A stretch of DNA of 19,245 nucleotides from CAINVV01 sp037129695 (GTDB lineage Bacteria > Bacteroidota > Bacteroidia > Bacteroidales > Prolixibacteraceae), in contig JBAXUL010000077.1 of NCBI GenBank assembly GCA_037129695.1, forward strand, positions 1 to 19,245. Direction: 5' to 3'. The notes beneath the pieces were generated by a model. The model was not told the origin of the DNA and made no database searches. It saw only the letters and a program-made list of their open reading frames with translations. A program made the position numbers and the translations under genes. Numbering within the stretch: position 1 is the stretch's first letter; every line of letters begins with the position of its first letter. Positions 1 through 8,379 of this stretch are shown here, piece after piece.

Positions 1-44
1 CAAAATAAATCAAAATATTTGAAAAACATGGTATAAAAAGACGA

Positions 45-2708
45 TTATTTTAATATTTCATGTTTCAGATTTTTGGAAATTAGCTGGTGATCTGTCCCAA
101 TATCTAAAATAAGGTTACTACTTGATAGATCAATAATCATGCTGTTAACCTTTTCAGTAGAAAGGCCAGATTCAAATACTATTCCATCTATAACCTTAAT
201 TTTCAAATCATTATTGTCAAGGGGAATGATCATAAGGTGCGATTCTCTGGAAATTTTGAACGATAAAATTGGAATAGGCATCGAATCAGTAGTCTGGATT
301 TCGATAATTCCATTATTGTTTCTCAATAATTTAATTTTTTGAATTAATTGAGTCAGGCTACTGTTTGAATTGTTGCCTGAAAGCAATTTTTCCTGCCTGA
401 ATGAGGCCAGGTCAGATCCGGAAAGCTGAGACCCGGGATTTATTAGAGATTTTAGCAAGGAAGTCAGAGTGGCAGTCGTCATATCTATGCCCAGTTGCCT
501 CATCCGGTTCAGGTTTTGACGGAAGAGCAAAGTTGGCTTTAGCGTTGGTTCTTCGCTGGGTTTATCCAGCCCGATAGTTTGATAACGGGATGCAACATAG
601 CACATGCCCTCATTGGTACTTTGCCGGAATCCGGTTGTGCCGGTTCTTTCATCTTCATTGGCAAGTTGCACAGTTTGTATTTCCCCGGATCTGGTGAATC
701 TGACCACATAAAACAGTTTGGTATCTTCTTCCAAATCGTCCAATCCGCTTTTTGACATCCAGCCTAATTCACCCTGACTGTTGAGTTGAGCAAAAAACAG
801 GTCAGGATCGGATGAATTTGAAGTTATTTTTAAACCGTTACATCCCAGATCACCCCGGAAAGAGCCTGCCAGATAAAACTCATTTCTGTCAAGCTGATGT
901 AATTCCAATCCGAAAGCTCTTCCACTGGAATGAAATTTTACCATCCAGGTCAATTTATTGAATTCATCGAATCTGGCTACAAACGGGGCTGGTGAGGTAG
1001 AAATTCCTTTGGAATTTTTTTCCCTGAAATAGCCGGTAATGTAAGAAGCTCCGTTTTCATCCCTAAGAAAATCCCTTCCTGTGCCGCTTCTCTCAGCGCC
1101 TATGGTCATAGCGAGTTTCCATATTTTATCCTGTTGACTGATTGCCTCTGACGGATTTTTCAATGGCAGGATCAAGGGTTTCAACTGGTAAAACTCCTTC
1201 ATAACCAGTCCGATCGGGGCATTTTCAAAAGTTGGATCAGCCATGGTATAACTTGTTCCGTCTATCAGGAAATTGTCTCCGTCCATGGGCCTCCCCAACG
1301 AAATTGCAACGGAGAAAAATCCCGGAAATTCGACCAAAACCGCTTTCTCAACCAATAAATTATTGATCAGCCAGGCATACAACAAGGCTTTTCCTTTGTC
1401 GTTGCTTTCATCACTAAATAGAAGTTCTTCAGGGAACATGAACCTGTCGTAACCAAACAAGTCATTATAAGGACGGTAGGCAAATGATTTTTGAACGAAT
1501 TGTTGGAGAAATGCTGCTGCCTCCTCCTTTTTCATACCTGACAATACTGGTCTTAATTGCCTGAATAATGACTCTTTGGCCTGAAAACTAAACGGGGCAT
1601 TGGCAAAGATAACGGGATCTGTCTGAGGATATGCCTCCAGATAATGAACTACTTCAGGATTGAATTTCAGATTGAATTCGAACAATTTCTTGTCCCAAGG
1701 GAATTGAATTTTCTTTATTTCAGATTCTCCCTGAAAATTAATTGATTGATTAATATTTAGATGAATGGATCCGCTTGCACCCGGATGTTTTGGAGTATAG
1801 GAAGATACAGGGAAAGAGGATATTGACTTGTCAATATAATATTCTGCACCGTCGATTTTGACTGAAGGTACTCCGCTTATTTTTGGAGTGGTGGTGTAAA
1901 GCAATGAACTTCCTAATTGGTTTACACCTAATTTCACATCAAATCCGGAGCGGATCATTAATGACCAGCTCAGAAGGGTGCTTCCAGATTCGTCTGCAGG
2001 ATAAAGTGCTCCTGAGCAAGCTTTTACAAGCAAAAAATATCCCCATTCGTTTAATCCCAGTCTGTCGCGGTAGGTCATTAACTGAGCAACGAGGTGGTTA
2101 CTATTGGCTACCTGAAATTTTCTCCAGTATTCAATGGCTATTTCTTTGCTGACAGGCTGATTAACGGGTAGGGCCAATAGTTTATCAAAGGAGATGGCTA
2201 TTGTGTTGCCGAAAAACTTAAAACTTAGTCTGGAAGGACTAGCACTGGTATATTCGGGTTTTCTGATCCTGGGTAGATTGGCAGATAAGGTCTCATCGAA
2301 TGACTCATTTTTTTCGGCAGTAAAACAGGGGAGATAACGAGGATTATGGGAAGATGTCTCTTCATAATTAAAGAGTGGAGCGGAATCGAATCTCTTGGAT
2401 TTAGGTACTGACCTACCTGGAATCACAGGAAATTTCACCCATTCAGATTCGAGTCCTTCTGCCAGTGCGTTGTCCTGTTCACGGGAGAAATAATGAAATC
2501 CGGATTGAAGATAAGGCAGCGGCTTTTGGTTGTTGAGCAGATATTCCCTGCTCTCATTCACTGAAATCTCCTTGAACTCTTTGATTGACTGGCCATCAAT
2601 CAATGAAGGCGAACCAAATAGTAACAGGAATAAAATCCCGATCTCTGACAAGGAAAGTCTTCTCAAAATTCGGTTAATCGGCCCAAATCTCTGATGTTTG
2701 ACGAGCAA
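45..2708 (-). CDS. Exported protein with degenerate transglutaminase-like domain and SBBP-like repeats
   Basis: Large (887 aa) putative exported protein, function unknown. Residues about 20-40 form a hydrophobic export signal (ILFLLLFGSPSLIDGQ). Residues about 190-330 resemble the N-terminal part of a Bacteroidota family of exported transglutaminase-like proteins (LGLNEWGY, then LLSWSLMIRSGFDVKL). Residues about 395-505 look like its papain/transglutaminase-type core (FPEELLF, VLVEFPG, MADPTF). Family members usually carry DCEDR and PGH; here these read NDKGK (436-440) and PGF (462-464), so the nucleophile Cys and the His appear lost, while the Asp (491) remains. Residues about 550-660 hold two SBBP-like propeller repeats (PFVARFDEFNKLTW; LFFAQLNSQGELGW). 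The C-terminal 200 residues are unrecognised. The first in-frame start after an upstream stop is TTG at 2706-2708; another TTG at 2664-2666 is equally possible and no ATG precedes the signal. It diverges from the membrane protein gene at 2808. Family placement is from memory of motifs, so moderately sure; the substitutions are read directly. Confidence 0.75.
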   Translation of the reverse strand: MLVKHQRFGPINRILRRLSLSEIGILFLLLFGSPSLIDGQSIKEFKEISVNESREYLLNNQKPLPYLQSGFHYFSREQDNALAEGLESEWVKFPVIPGRSVPKSKRFDSAPLFNYEETSSHNPRYLPCFTAEKNESFDETLSANLPRIRKPEYTSASPSRLSFKFFGNTIAISFDKLLALPVNQPVSKEIAIEYWRKFQVANSNHLVAQLMTYRDRLGLNEWGYFLLVKACSGALYPADESGSTLLSWSLMIRSGFDVKLGVNQLGSSLLYTTTPKISGVPSVKIDGAEYYIDKSISSFPVSSYTPKHPGASGSIHLNINQSINFQGESEIKKIQFPWDKKLFEFNLKFNPEVVHYLEAYPQTDPVIFANAPFSFQAKESLFRQLRPVLSGMKKEEAAAFLQQFVQKSFAYRPYNDLFGYDRFMFPEELLFSDESNDKGKALLYAWLINNLLVEKAVLVEFPGFFSVAISLGRPMDGDNFLIDGTSYTMADPTFENAPIGLVMKEFYQLKPLILPLKNPSEAISQQDKIWKLAMTIGAERSGTGRDFLRDENGASYITGYFREKNSKGISTSPAPFVARFDEFNKLTWMVKFHSSGRAFGLELHQLDRNEFYLAGSFRGDLGCNGLKITSNSSDPDLFFAQLNSQGELGWMSKSGLDDLEEDTKLFYVVRFTRSGEIQTVQLANEDERTGTTGFRQSTNEGMCYVASRYQTIGLDKPSEEPTLKPTLLFRQNLNRMRQLGIDMTTATLTSLLKSLINPGSQLSGSDLASFRQEKLLSGNNSNSSLTQLIQKIKLLRNNNGIIEIQTTDSMPIPILSFKISRESHLMIIPLDNNDLKIKVIDGIVFESGLSTEKVNSMIIDLSSSNLILDIGTDHQLISKNLKHEILK

Positions 2709-2742
2709 TTTGTAATAATTTTAATTTTCTAAATATAGATCT

Positions 2743-2789
2743 AAAATAGCGATATTTTTTCGGTTTTTTGCCGGTTTTATCGCTATTTT
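2743..2789. repeat. Perfect 12-bp inverted repeat in divergent intergenic region
   Basis: The arms AAAATAGCGATA (2743-2754) and TATCGCTATTTT (2778-2789) are exact reverse complements separated by 23 nt. The repeat lies between two genes that point away from each other, so it is not a shared terminator. The right arm overlaps a TAnnTTTG-type -7 element for the plus gene, and the left arm carries the one-mismatch copy TATTTTAG on the minus strand. That placement suits an operator or a pair of facing promoters. Confidence 0.6.
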
Positions 2790-2791
2790 TG
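2784..2791 (+). promoter_or_regulatory. Candidate Bacteroidota -7 element for 2808 gene
   Basis: TATTTTTG matches the TAnnTTTG consensus exactly. Initiation about 7 nt downstream would give a leader of roughly 10 nt before the ATG at 2808. The -33 element is weak: TTCG at 2759-2762 is at 21-nt spacing with one mismatch to TTTG. The element overlaps the right arm of the inverted repeat. Confidence 0.35.
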
Positions 2792-2807
2792 AGTCAGTAA
2801 TACTGAA

Positions 2808-3314
2808 ATGGGACTAATTCTTAAATACATTAATGTCATGTTGATCGCCAGTGTGAAATTCTTCTGGGCGACACCTTATGCCTATCTTTTTCATCTCAAT
2901 CGGATAGAGGCATTTGTCTTTATGGAACTTGGAGGAATTTTCGGTTTTTTATTTTTTTATGCGTTATTCTCCTTCCTTTTGAAAGAACTTAAACTAATCT
3001 GGCCGCTGATTTACTACGTTACTCCCAGAATTTTTAAAGTCAGGTTTGAACGATGGCTGGATGGCAGGAGGTATCGAAGACTGACTGCCAATAAATTCAC
3101 CCGCAGGAATAAAATGATTGTTAAAATTCGCAAGAAGTCCGGCATGCTGGGTATCATTATTTTAACCCCGGTACTGATTTCCATACCGATCGGAGCACTT
3201 TTGGGAACGAAGTATTTTCATCACAGACACAGTTTTATTCCTTTGATGTTGTTGTCGATTTTTGGTTGGGGAATTATTTCGGTTCTGGTGTTTGGAATTT
3301 TTTTACAACACTAA
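2808..3314 (+). CDS. Small integral membrane protein (possibly COG2426-like)
   Basis: 168-aa hydrophobic protein starting at ATG. Likely membrane segments lie at about 8-28, 38-60, 113-134 and 143-165. A strongly basic central loop (about 74-111, many Arg/Lys) should face the cytoplasm. The passage KKSGMLGIIILTPVLIS followed by PIGALLG resembles the second half of the 'small multidrug export protein' (COG2426) type, where a GxxG turn precedes a proline-containing helix; this is a topology-level resemblance and no transport function is shown. No signal peptide distinct from TM1. Its stop overlaps that of the convergent HEAT-like gene by 3 nt. It diverges from the exported protein gene at 2708 and may share the inverted-repeat control region. 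Confidence 0.75.
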   Translation: MGLILKYINVMLIASVKFFWATPYAYLFHLNRIEAFVFMELGGIFGFLFFYALFSFLLKELKLIWPLIYYVTPRIFKVRFERWLDGRRYRRLTANKFTRRNKMIVKIRKKSGMLGIIILTPVLISIPIGALLGTKYFHHRHSFIPLMLLSIFGWGIISVLVFGIFLQH

Positions 3315-3880
3315 TGCTTAAGTAGACGAAGTATCTTTTTCCCCTTTGAAATCATCCCCGGAGTAGGCTCCTCTTCAAGAAGGGCTTCTGTAACGCTGAT
3401 CAGCTCGGCTTTCAGGTCCGGTTCCTTGATCACAATTTTGCATAATATTTCAAGCGCGTTGGCTCGAACCGCGATAGCTTCTGAAGGCGAAACCAGATGA
3501 TACAATACGTCTACCAGCATTCCCATCTGCTCTTCAGGGATTTCATGCCTGTTGATCATTCGGGTAAAATGACGTTTCAGGGAACTGCTTTTCAATTGAG
3601 GAAGATGGGCAATCAAATCGGGAATATAGGGTTCAAGCTTTGCCGGATCGGCTTCAGAAACATGGTCAATGACCCATGCTGCATGCCAGGCAACTTTGGG
3701 ATGATCGCAAAAAATCAGGGAATAAATCCGGGGGAAAAGAGATTCGTCACGGAGCACCATCTCTTTCCAGAGGTATATCTCACGTATCCCGAAATTTTCG
3801 AGTCTGCTTCTCAAGAGCAGGGTGGAATCATCCTTTTTTTCTGGTCGACTGGAGGAATTCATAAAATGCCTGTTGCGCAT
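3311..3880 (-). CDS. HEAT-like alpha-helical repeat protein
   Basis: 189-aa soluble, mostly helical protein. Paired amphipathic helices with HEAT-like spacing are visible: HPKVAWHAAWVIDHVSE (about 60-76), LEPYIPDLIAHLPQL (82-96), an Arg-rich helix (KRHFTRMINRH, 102-112) and AIAVRANALEILCKIV (about 135-150). This matches a Bacteroidota family of short HEAT-like proteins with a WxAAWVxD signature, sometimes misnamed adenylosuccinate lyase. No catalytic motif; a protein-binding scaffold is the natural guess. The ATG at 3880 puts 53 nt of overlap with the 3' end of ppk1; a second ATG (residue 7, 3862) would leave 35 nt. Either way translation is probably coupled to ppk1. Its stop overlaps the stop of the convergent membrane protein gene. 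Confidence 0.85.
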   Translation of the reverse strand: MRNRHFMNSSSRPEKKDDSTLLLRSRLENFGIREIYLWKEMVLRDESLFPRIYSLIFCDHPKVAWHAAWVIDHVSEADPAKLEPYIPDLIAHLPQLKSSSLKRHFTRMINRHEIPEEQMGMLVDVLYHLVSPSEAIAVRANALEILCKIVIKEPDLKAELISVTEALLEEEPTPGMISKGKKILRLLKH

Positions 3881-5873
3881 TGATCGGAGGATTTTTCCCC
3901 TTTTTATTGATTTTATTGGTCAAATCATTGTCCAGAATCCGGGCAGAAGTATTGTCCTTCCATTGCAGGGCAAAAAATCCGATGAGTTCCTTTTTTATTT
4001 CCGGATCGTAAATGGGAACTGTGACTTCCACCCGTCTGTCCAGGTTTCGTGACATTAAATCTGCCGAGGAGATGTAAAGATTTTCTTTCCCCTCATTGAA
4101 GAAATAGTATATCCTGGAGTGTTCAAGGAAGCGGTCGATGATTCCAATTGAACGGATAGAAATATGCTCTTCCGGCGAATTGGTAATTACGCAGAACATT
4201 CCCCTGACATTGAGACGAACATCGACACCGGCTTTGGAGGCCTCGTACAACCGACCGATGATTTCAGGATCGACCAGATTGTTGCATTTCAAATAGATGG
4301 CTGCTTTCATTCCATTCTTTGCCGCATGGATTTCCTGCCTGATCATCAGGATCATCTTGTATCTCATCGTAAACGGTGAAACCAGCAGATGTTGGTACCT
4401 TCCTATTTTGTAATTTCTCTGAAAAAATTCAAATACCTTAGACACTTCCTTTGTGATGGCTGAATTGGCGGTCCACAGCATCTGGTCCGAGAAAATTTTG
4501 GAGGTGATTTCATTAAAATTTCCGGTCCCGATACAGGCATAATGCACCTGTTCTTTCTCTTCTTTTCGGGTGATCAGGCAAAGTTTGGAATGCACTTTCA
4601 ATCCGGGAACACCCAAAATCACTTTGATTCCCTCCCGGGTAAGCATATTTCCCCATTGTATATTTTGCTCCTCATTGAAACGGGCTCTGAGTTCCAGAAC
4701 TACCGTTACTTTCTTGCCATTTCTGGCTGCATTGATCAGTGCATGAATCACGTTCGAATTTTTGGCCACCCGGTAGGCGGTCATCTTGATCTCCAAAACC
4801 TTGGGATCAATGGATGCTTCACGGAGGAGATCGATAAAATGGTAGAATGACTGATAGGGAAAGTGAAGTAGGATATCTTTTTTGGCTATGGCGGTGAGAT
4901 AGGGTACTCCCTGGCGAATGTCGGGATGAGGCAGCGGACTGATTGGATTGTAATAAAGATGCTTTTTCCCGATCGAAGGGAAGCCCATGAAATCTTTGAA
5001 ATTGTGAATCCTTGAGCCTCCGATAATGACATCATCGCGGTCGAATTTCAGTTTTTTGAGAAGAAGGGCAAGAAAATTGGCAGGAATTTCCTTGTCATGG
5101 ACAAATCGCACCAACTCGCTGTTGTCACGTTTCTCCAGACTTTTGGTTAAGATTTTCACGTAGCTTTCCGCAACATCATCATCCAGGTCGAGTTCTGCAT
5201 CACGCGTAACTTTGACGATGTAGGAATTGATCGTCTTGAAACTGAACATGTAGAAAATATCCTTCAATTCATACCTGATTACATCTTCCAGCAAAATAAT
5301 GTGCCTTTTGTGGTCTTTTGAAGGCAGAATGACAAATCTCGGAAGCAGGTCGGTTGGCACTTCGATCAGGGCATACTCCTCCTTTTTGGATTTGGCCATC
5401 ACAACCGCCAGATAGATGGCATCATCATTTAAGGTGGGAAGAGGCTGACTCTTTTTGATGATTATCGGCATGATGCGCGGACGAACTTCCTCTTTGAAAA
5501 AGGCGGTCACATAGATTCCCTGCTCCCAGGTGAGTTGTGTTTCGTTGATGATGTAAATATCCTCTTTGGCAAGGTCCTTCAGCAGTTGATTATAAATTTG
5601 TTCGAACCACTGACTTTGTTCTACTACTGTCTGCTCAATCAGATCAAGTATTTCGGCGGGCTGTTCTCCTTCTGAAAAGATCAGATTGTCGATGGAGGCC
5701 AATCTGCGCAGGATCGCGACCCTGATGCGAAAAAATTCATCCAGGTTATTGGAATAGATTCCAAGAAATTTTAATCGTTCAATCAATGGCACCTCTTTTC
5801 TGGATGCCTCCAGAAGGAGCCGTTCGTTGAAAGACAACCAGCTAAGTTCTTTGTTTCGGATCTTTATATGCAT
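3828..5873 (-). CDS. ppk1: Polyphosphate kinase 1
   Basis: Reversible transfer of the ATP gamma-phosphate onto polyphosphate (EC 2.7.4.1), normally membrane-associated. The N domain shows the family opening ELSWLSFNERLL and FLGIYSNNLDEFF. The catalytic half shows VILGVPGLKVHSKLCLI, with the autophosphorylated His (E. coli His435), GTGNFNE, and RFLEHSRIYYF with the second active-site His (E. coli His592). SADLMSRNLDRRVEV marks the C2 domain. About 681 aa, against 688 in E. coli. The longest frame begins at GTG 5874-5876, but the next codon is ATG (5871-5873), taken as the start. One oddity: the position of E. coli His454, just before IGTGNF, is Cys. It follows the TPR gene by about 100 nt and overlaps the HEAT-like gene, so the three are probably co-transcribed. 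Identification is secure. Confidence 0.97.
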   Translation of the reverse strand: MHIKIRNKELSWLSFNERLLLEASRKEVPLIERLKFLGIYSNNLDEFFRIRVAILRRLASIDNLIFSEGEQPAEILDLIEQTVVEQSQWFEQIYNQLLKDLAKEDIYIINETQLTWEQGIYVTAFFKEEVRPRIMPIIIKKSQPLPTLNDDAIYLAVVMAKSKKEEYALIEVPTDLLPRFVILPSKDHKRHIILLEDVIRYELKDIFYMFSFKTINSYIVKVTRDAELDLDDDVAESYVKILTKSLEKRDNSELVRFVHDKEIPANFLALLLKKLKFDRDDVIIGGSRIHNFKDFMGFPSIGKKHLYYNPISPLPHPDIRQGVPYLTAIAKKDILLHFPYQSFYHFIDLLREASIDPKVLEIKMTAYRVAKNSNVIHALINAARNGKKVTVVLELRARFNEEQNIQWGNMLTREGIKVILGVPGLKVHSKLCLITRKEEKEQVHYACIGTGNFNEITSKIFSDQMLWTANSAITKEVSKVFEFFQRNYKIGRYQHLLVSPFTMRYKMILMIRQEIHAAKNGMKAAIYLKCNNLVDPEIIGRLYEASKAGVDVRLNVRGMFCVITNSPEEHISIRSIGIIDRFLEHSRIYYFFNEGKENLYISSADLMSRNLDRRVEVTVPIYDPEIKKELIGFFALQWKDNTSARILDNDLTNKINKKGKNPPINAQQAFYEFLQSTRKKG

Positions 5874-5966
5874 CACTTTTTTAACCGATTAAGCCATTTG
5901 AATGAAAAATCACTTACGAAAAATAATAATTGAAATAGTTACTTTTGAACCTGCAAATTTTGATTC

Positions 5967-5981
5967 GAGCTGTTTCAGCTC
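5967..5981 (-). other. Short hairpin overlapping TPR stop codon
   Basis: On the minus strand GAGCTG-AAA-CAGCTC forms a perfect 6-bp stem with a 3-nt loop that includes the TGA stop (5975-5977) of the TPR gene. No T-run follows, so it is not a standard terminator. It could slow 3' decay or modestly attenuate transcription into ppk1, or be chance. Confidence 0.3.
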
Positions 5982-8212
5982 TCATCCGTTTCAAGGGAAT
6001 ACCGCAATTGATCGAGCATGATGGGAACATCATCTGCATCGACACCCTGTTTCAGCAAATGTTCAAGATCTTCATGAAATGCATCCATGAACTCCTGCTC
6101 ATCCATTTCTGCATCGTTGATGCTTTGCTTGTAATAATTGAGGGCAATTTGTCTTTTGCCGAGGCACCATTGAACGTGCCCCATATTCATCAGGTCAAAC
6201 TTATTGGGAGAATCTTCCACCAATTTACTGAAATATTGTTCGGATTGCTGTTTCTTGCCGACAAGCAAAGAACACCACCCAATGGGTCTCCATATTTTTT
6301 TGTTGCCAGGGGACAGATATTCAACCTTAAAGTATGATTTTAATGCCTCTTCGTACTGTTTCAGTTCCATTCTGCAATGTCCAATGGAGATATGAATGCT
6401 TAGATTATCGGGTTCCATGGCGATAACCTGCTGATAATAGCCTAGTGCAAGATCCGGATTTTTAAGGTGCCTGTAACAAAGGGCAATTTTTTTCAGATTC
6501 CAGATACGGTTTTGGTCAAAAAGATCAGCCTTCAGGTAAAAGGAGAGCGCCAACTCAAAATCGTCCAGTTTCTGATAACAAAATGCCAGTTTCTGCAATA
6601 ATTCAGCCTCTTCAAAATCTCTCAGCAAAAGAGAATATATGTCGGCAGCATCCCTGTAATAATTTTTCGCAAAATAGTATTCAGCAATGTTTCTGAGTAG
6701 TTGGTGGTCTTCCTGCAACAGATCACTGAACACGCTTTTGTTGTGAAAATCGAACGACCAGGAAAAGATATTTTCAAATCCTTCGCGCTGAGGATGGAGT
6801 TTATAAAAACGGTAAAGATCGCGGATGTACTGGCCTGAGATCGCTTCTGCCTTTTTGTCATGTGAAATCACTTCGTCTTCACCTTCAGCTTCAATCAACT
6901 GATCAAACTCTTCGGTGAGTGAGTCAAACATCATTTTTTTGTAGTCTGACGGGATGGTCTGCATACTGAAACTAAAGGAATACTTGTCTGAATTGCACAA
7001 GACAGGAGTTTTGAATAGCAGGTCGAATAATTTCCGGTTGGCCTGCTGATCCTCCTGTGAAGAATTATGCAGAAGTTGCGGATGATTCGGGTAATAAGGA
7101 ACAAACCAGTTGGTCAGTTCACTGAAGAAAGGGAAAGTTTTAAGATTGGAAAACGAGGTCATGAAGATGTCTGCTCCTTTCATCTGCATCTCGCTCAATT
7201 CCTCCATTTTGTCCAAAAAGCCCGGCGAATCCTTGAATATATCCTGCCATTCTGGATTTTTATCTTCACTGAGGGCATCTCCAAGCATTGCTTCAAGGTT
7301 GAATTTATTCCTCAGGTTGGGACTAAGCTTCATCATTTCCGGCAAAATCTCATCTTCAAGTTTCTTCTGGATTTTTTCTGTCTCCTTCGAGCCTATGAGT
7401 TGCAGTATGATTTTTTCGAGATGTCTTTTAAATGCGCTCTTTTCGTTCAGCAATGCCAATCGGGCGGATATGGCAGGGAACAAAAAAATTCTTTGGTCAT
7501 AAAAATACAAAGTGACCAATAACCCGGCGAGAGCCCTCTGGTTCACCTCTTCTTCCACTGATTCATAACCTTCGAAGAGAAGCATGATTTTCTGTTCGTC
7601 AAAGAAGAGCAGCAGACTAAGGGTTAACGAGGTGATCATCAGCGCTTTTTCGTGATTTGGTATATGCTGGTTCAGCAGATTGTTTTTGAATTCTGCGATC
7701 TCCCCTGATGAAAGTTTATTTTTAAACCAGTAATGGTAAAATAGGTTGATCAGTTTTTGGTAATGTTTATTCTCTTCCTGTTCATCTCTTGTTTCAGCGG
7801 AAGGGTCGGAGATCAATAATCGCAACTCATTTTCAAGGTGAAATGATTCAAGTTGGGAAAAATAATCCTGGATATTTTCAATATTGATCCTTGCAAAGCC
7901 GCGTTTTTTCTGGTATTCGAGTGATGGAGAATATTTCATCTTCAGACTGTCGGCACATTGATCCGTCAGTTCAAAAGTAGCAAGCAGGATGTGGTGATAA
8001 ATTTTCTGCCTTTCCGGATCGGTTATACCCTCTACCGTATATTTCAGCATGAAACGGTAGTTTTGTTCCAGATCGAACAACTGGTCGCTGAATTCGCCCA
8101 ACCCATTCGCCGTGATCATCCGGTCAAGGAGGTCAAATGCCGGTTTTAGCTTTCTTTCGGAAAGAAGCCGGCTAATTTTTTTGTGACTTTCTTTTATCTC
8201 TGTCTCGTTCAT
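5975..8212 (-). CDS. Tetratricopeptide-repeat protein
   Basis: 745-aa cytoplasmic protein with no signal peptide or membrane segment. The C-terminal part (about residues 510-700) contains at least five TPR units with the usual spacing: YYRDAADIYSLLL, DFELALSFYLKA, NPDLALGYYQQVIAMEPDN, QYEEALKSYFKVEYLSPGN and KRQIALNYYKQSI. The N-terminal 500 residues are helical and acidic without a recognised domain; Bacteroidota have many such large helical-plus-TPR proteins of unknown role. The frame extends to TTG at 8245, but that codon lies inside the promoter at 8243-8274, so the ATG at 8210-8212 is chosen. It is the first gene of a probable TPR-ppk1-HEAT operon. A role with polyphosphate kinase is suggested only by position. 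Confidence 0.9.
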   Translation of the reverse strand: MNETEIKESHKKISRLLSERKLKPAFDLLDRMITANGLGEFSDQLFDLEQNYRFMLKYTVEGITDPERQKIYHHILLATFELTDQCADSLKMKYSPSLEYQKKRGFARINIENIQDYFSQLESFHLENELRLLISDPSAETRDEQEENKHYQKLINLFYHYWFKNKLSSGEIAEFKNNLLNQHIPNHEKALMITSLTLSLLLFFDEQKIMLLFEGYESVEEEVNQRALAGLLVTLYFYDQRIFLFPAISARLALLNEKSAFKRHLEKIILQLIGSKETEKIQKKLEDEILPEMMKLSPNLRNKFNLEAMLGDALSEDKNPEWQDIFKDSPGFLDKMEELSEMQMKGADIFMTSFSNLKTFPFFSELTNWFVPYYPNHPQLLHNSSQEDQQANRKLFDLLFKTPVLCNSDKYSFSFSMQTIPSDYKKMMFDSLTEEFDQLIEAEGEDEVISHDKKAEAISGQYIRDLYRFYKLHPQREGFENIFSWSFDFHNKSVFSDLLQEDHQLLRNIAEYYFAKNYYRDAADIYSLLLRDFEEAELLQKLAFCYQKLDDFELALSFYLKADLFDQNRIWNLKKIALCYRHLKNPDLALGYYQQVIAMEPDNLSIHISIGHCRMELKQYEEALKSYFKVEYLSPGNKKIWRPIGWCSLLVGKKQQSEQYFSKLVEDSPNKFDLMNMGHVQWCLGKRQIALNYYKQSINDAEMDEQEFMDAFHEDLEHLLKQGVDADDVPIMLDQLRYSLETDES

Positions 8213-8242
8213 GTCGCGCTGACCTAATACTGCAATGTTAAC

Positions 8243-8274
8243 CAAAACTACCTATAAAAAGTTCTTTTTGCAAA
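8243..8274 (-). promoter_or_regulatory. Bacteroidota-type promoter for TPR-ppk1-HEAT cluster
   Basis: Reading the minus strand: TTTG (8274-8271), a 20-nt spacer, then TAGTTTTG (8250-8243). This fits the primary-sigma consensus of the phylum, TTTG-N19-21-TAnnTTTG, with no mismatch. Initiation about 7 nt downstream (near 8236) leaves a leader of roughly 24 nt before the ATG at 8212. It is the best promoter match in the window. Confidence 0.7.
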
Positions 8275-8379
8275 AATTAGGATAGAAATTAGGGCCAATT
8301 GAAGATGGCAGAAAGGGTCTAATAAATGGTGACGGAAAACAGAGTGGAAATCGGTTTATGGGAGAGTTTGCAAGGTTTT

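Noticed and set aside
2743..2789. Inverted repeat as a bidirectional terminator
   Set aside because: The flanking genes diverge, so no transcript should end here; a regulatory role fits better.
7067..7522. Long plus-strand open frames antisense to the TPR gene
   Set aside because: Overlapping shadows in two frames, with no start signals and no motif; the minus-strand protein is clearly coding.
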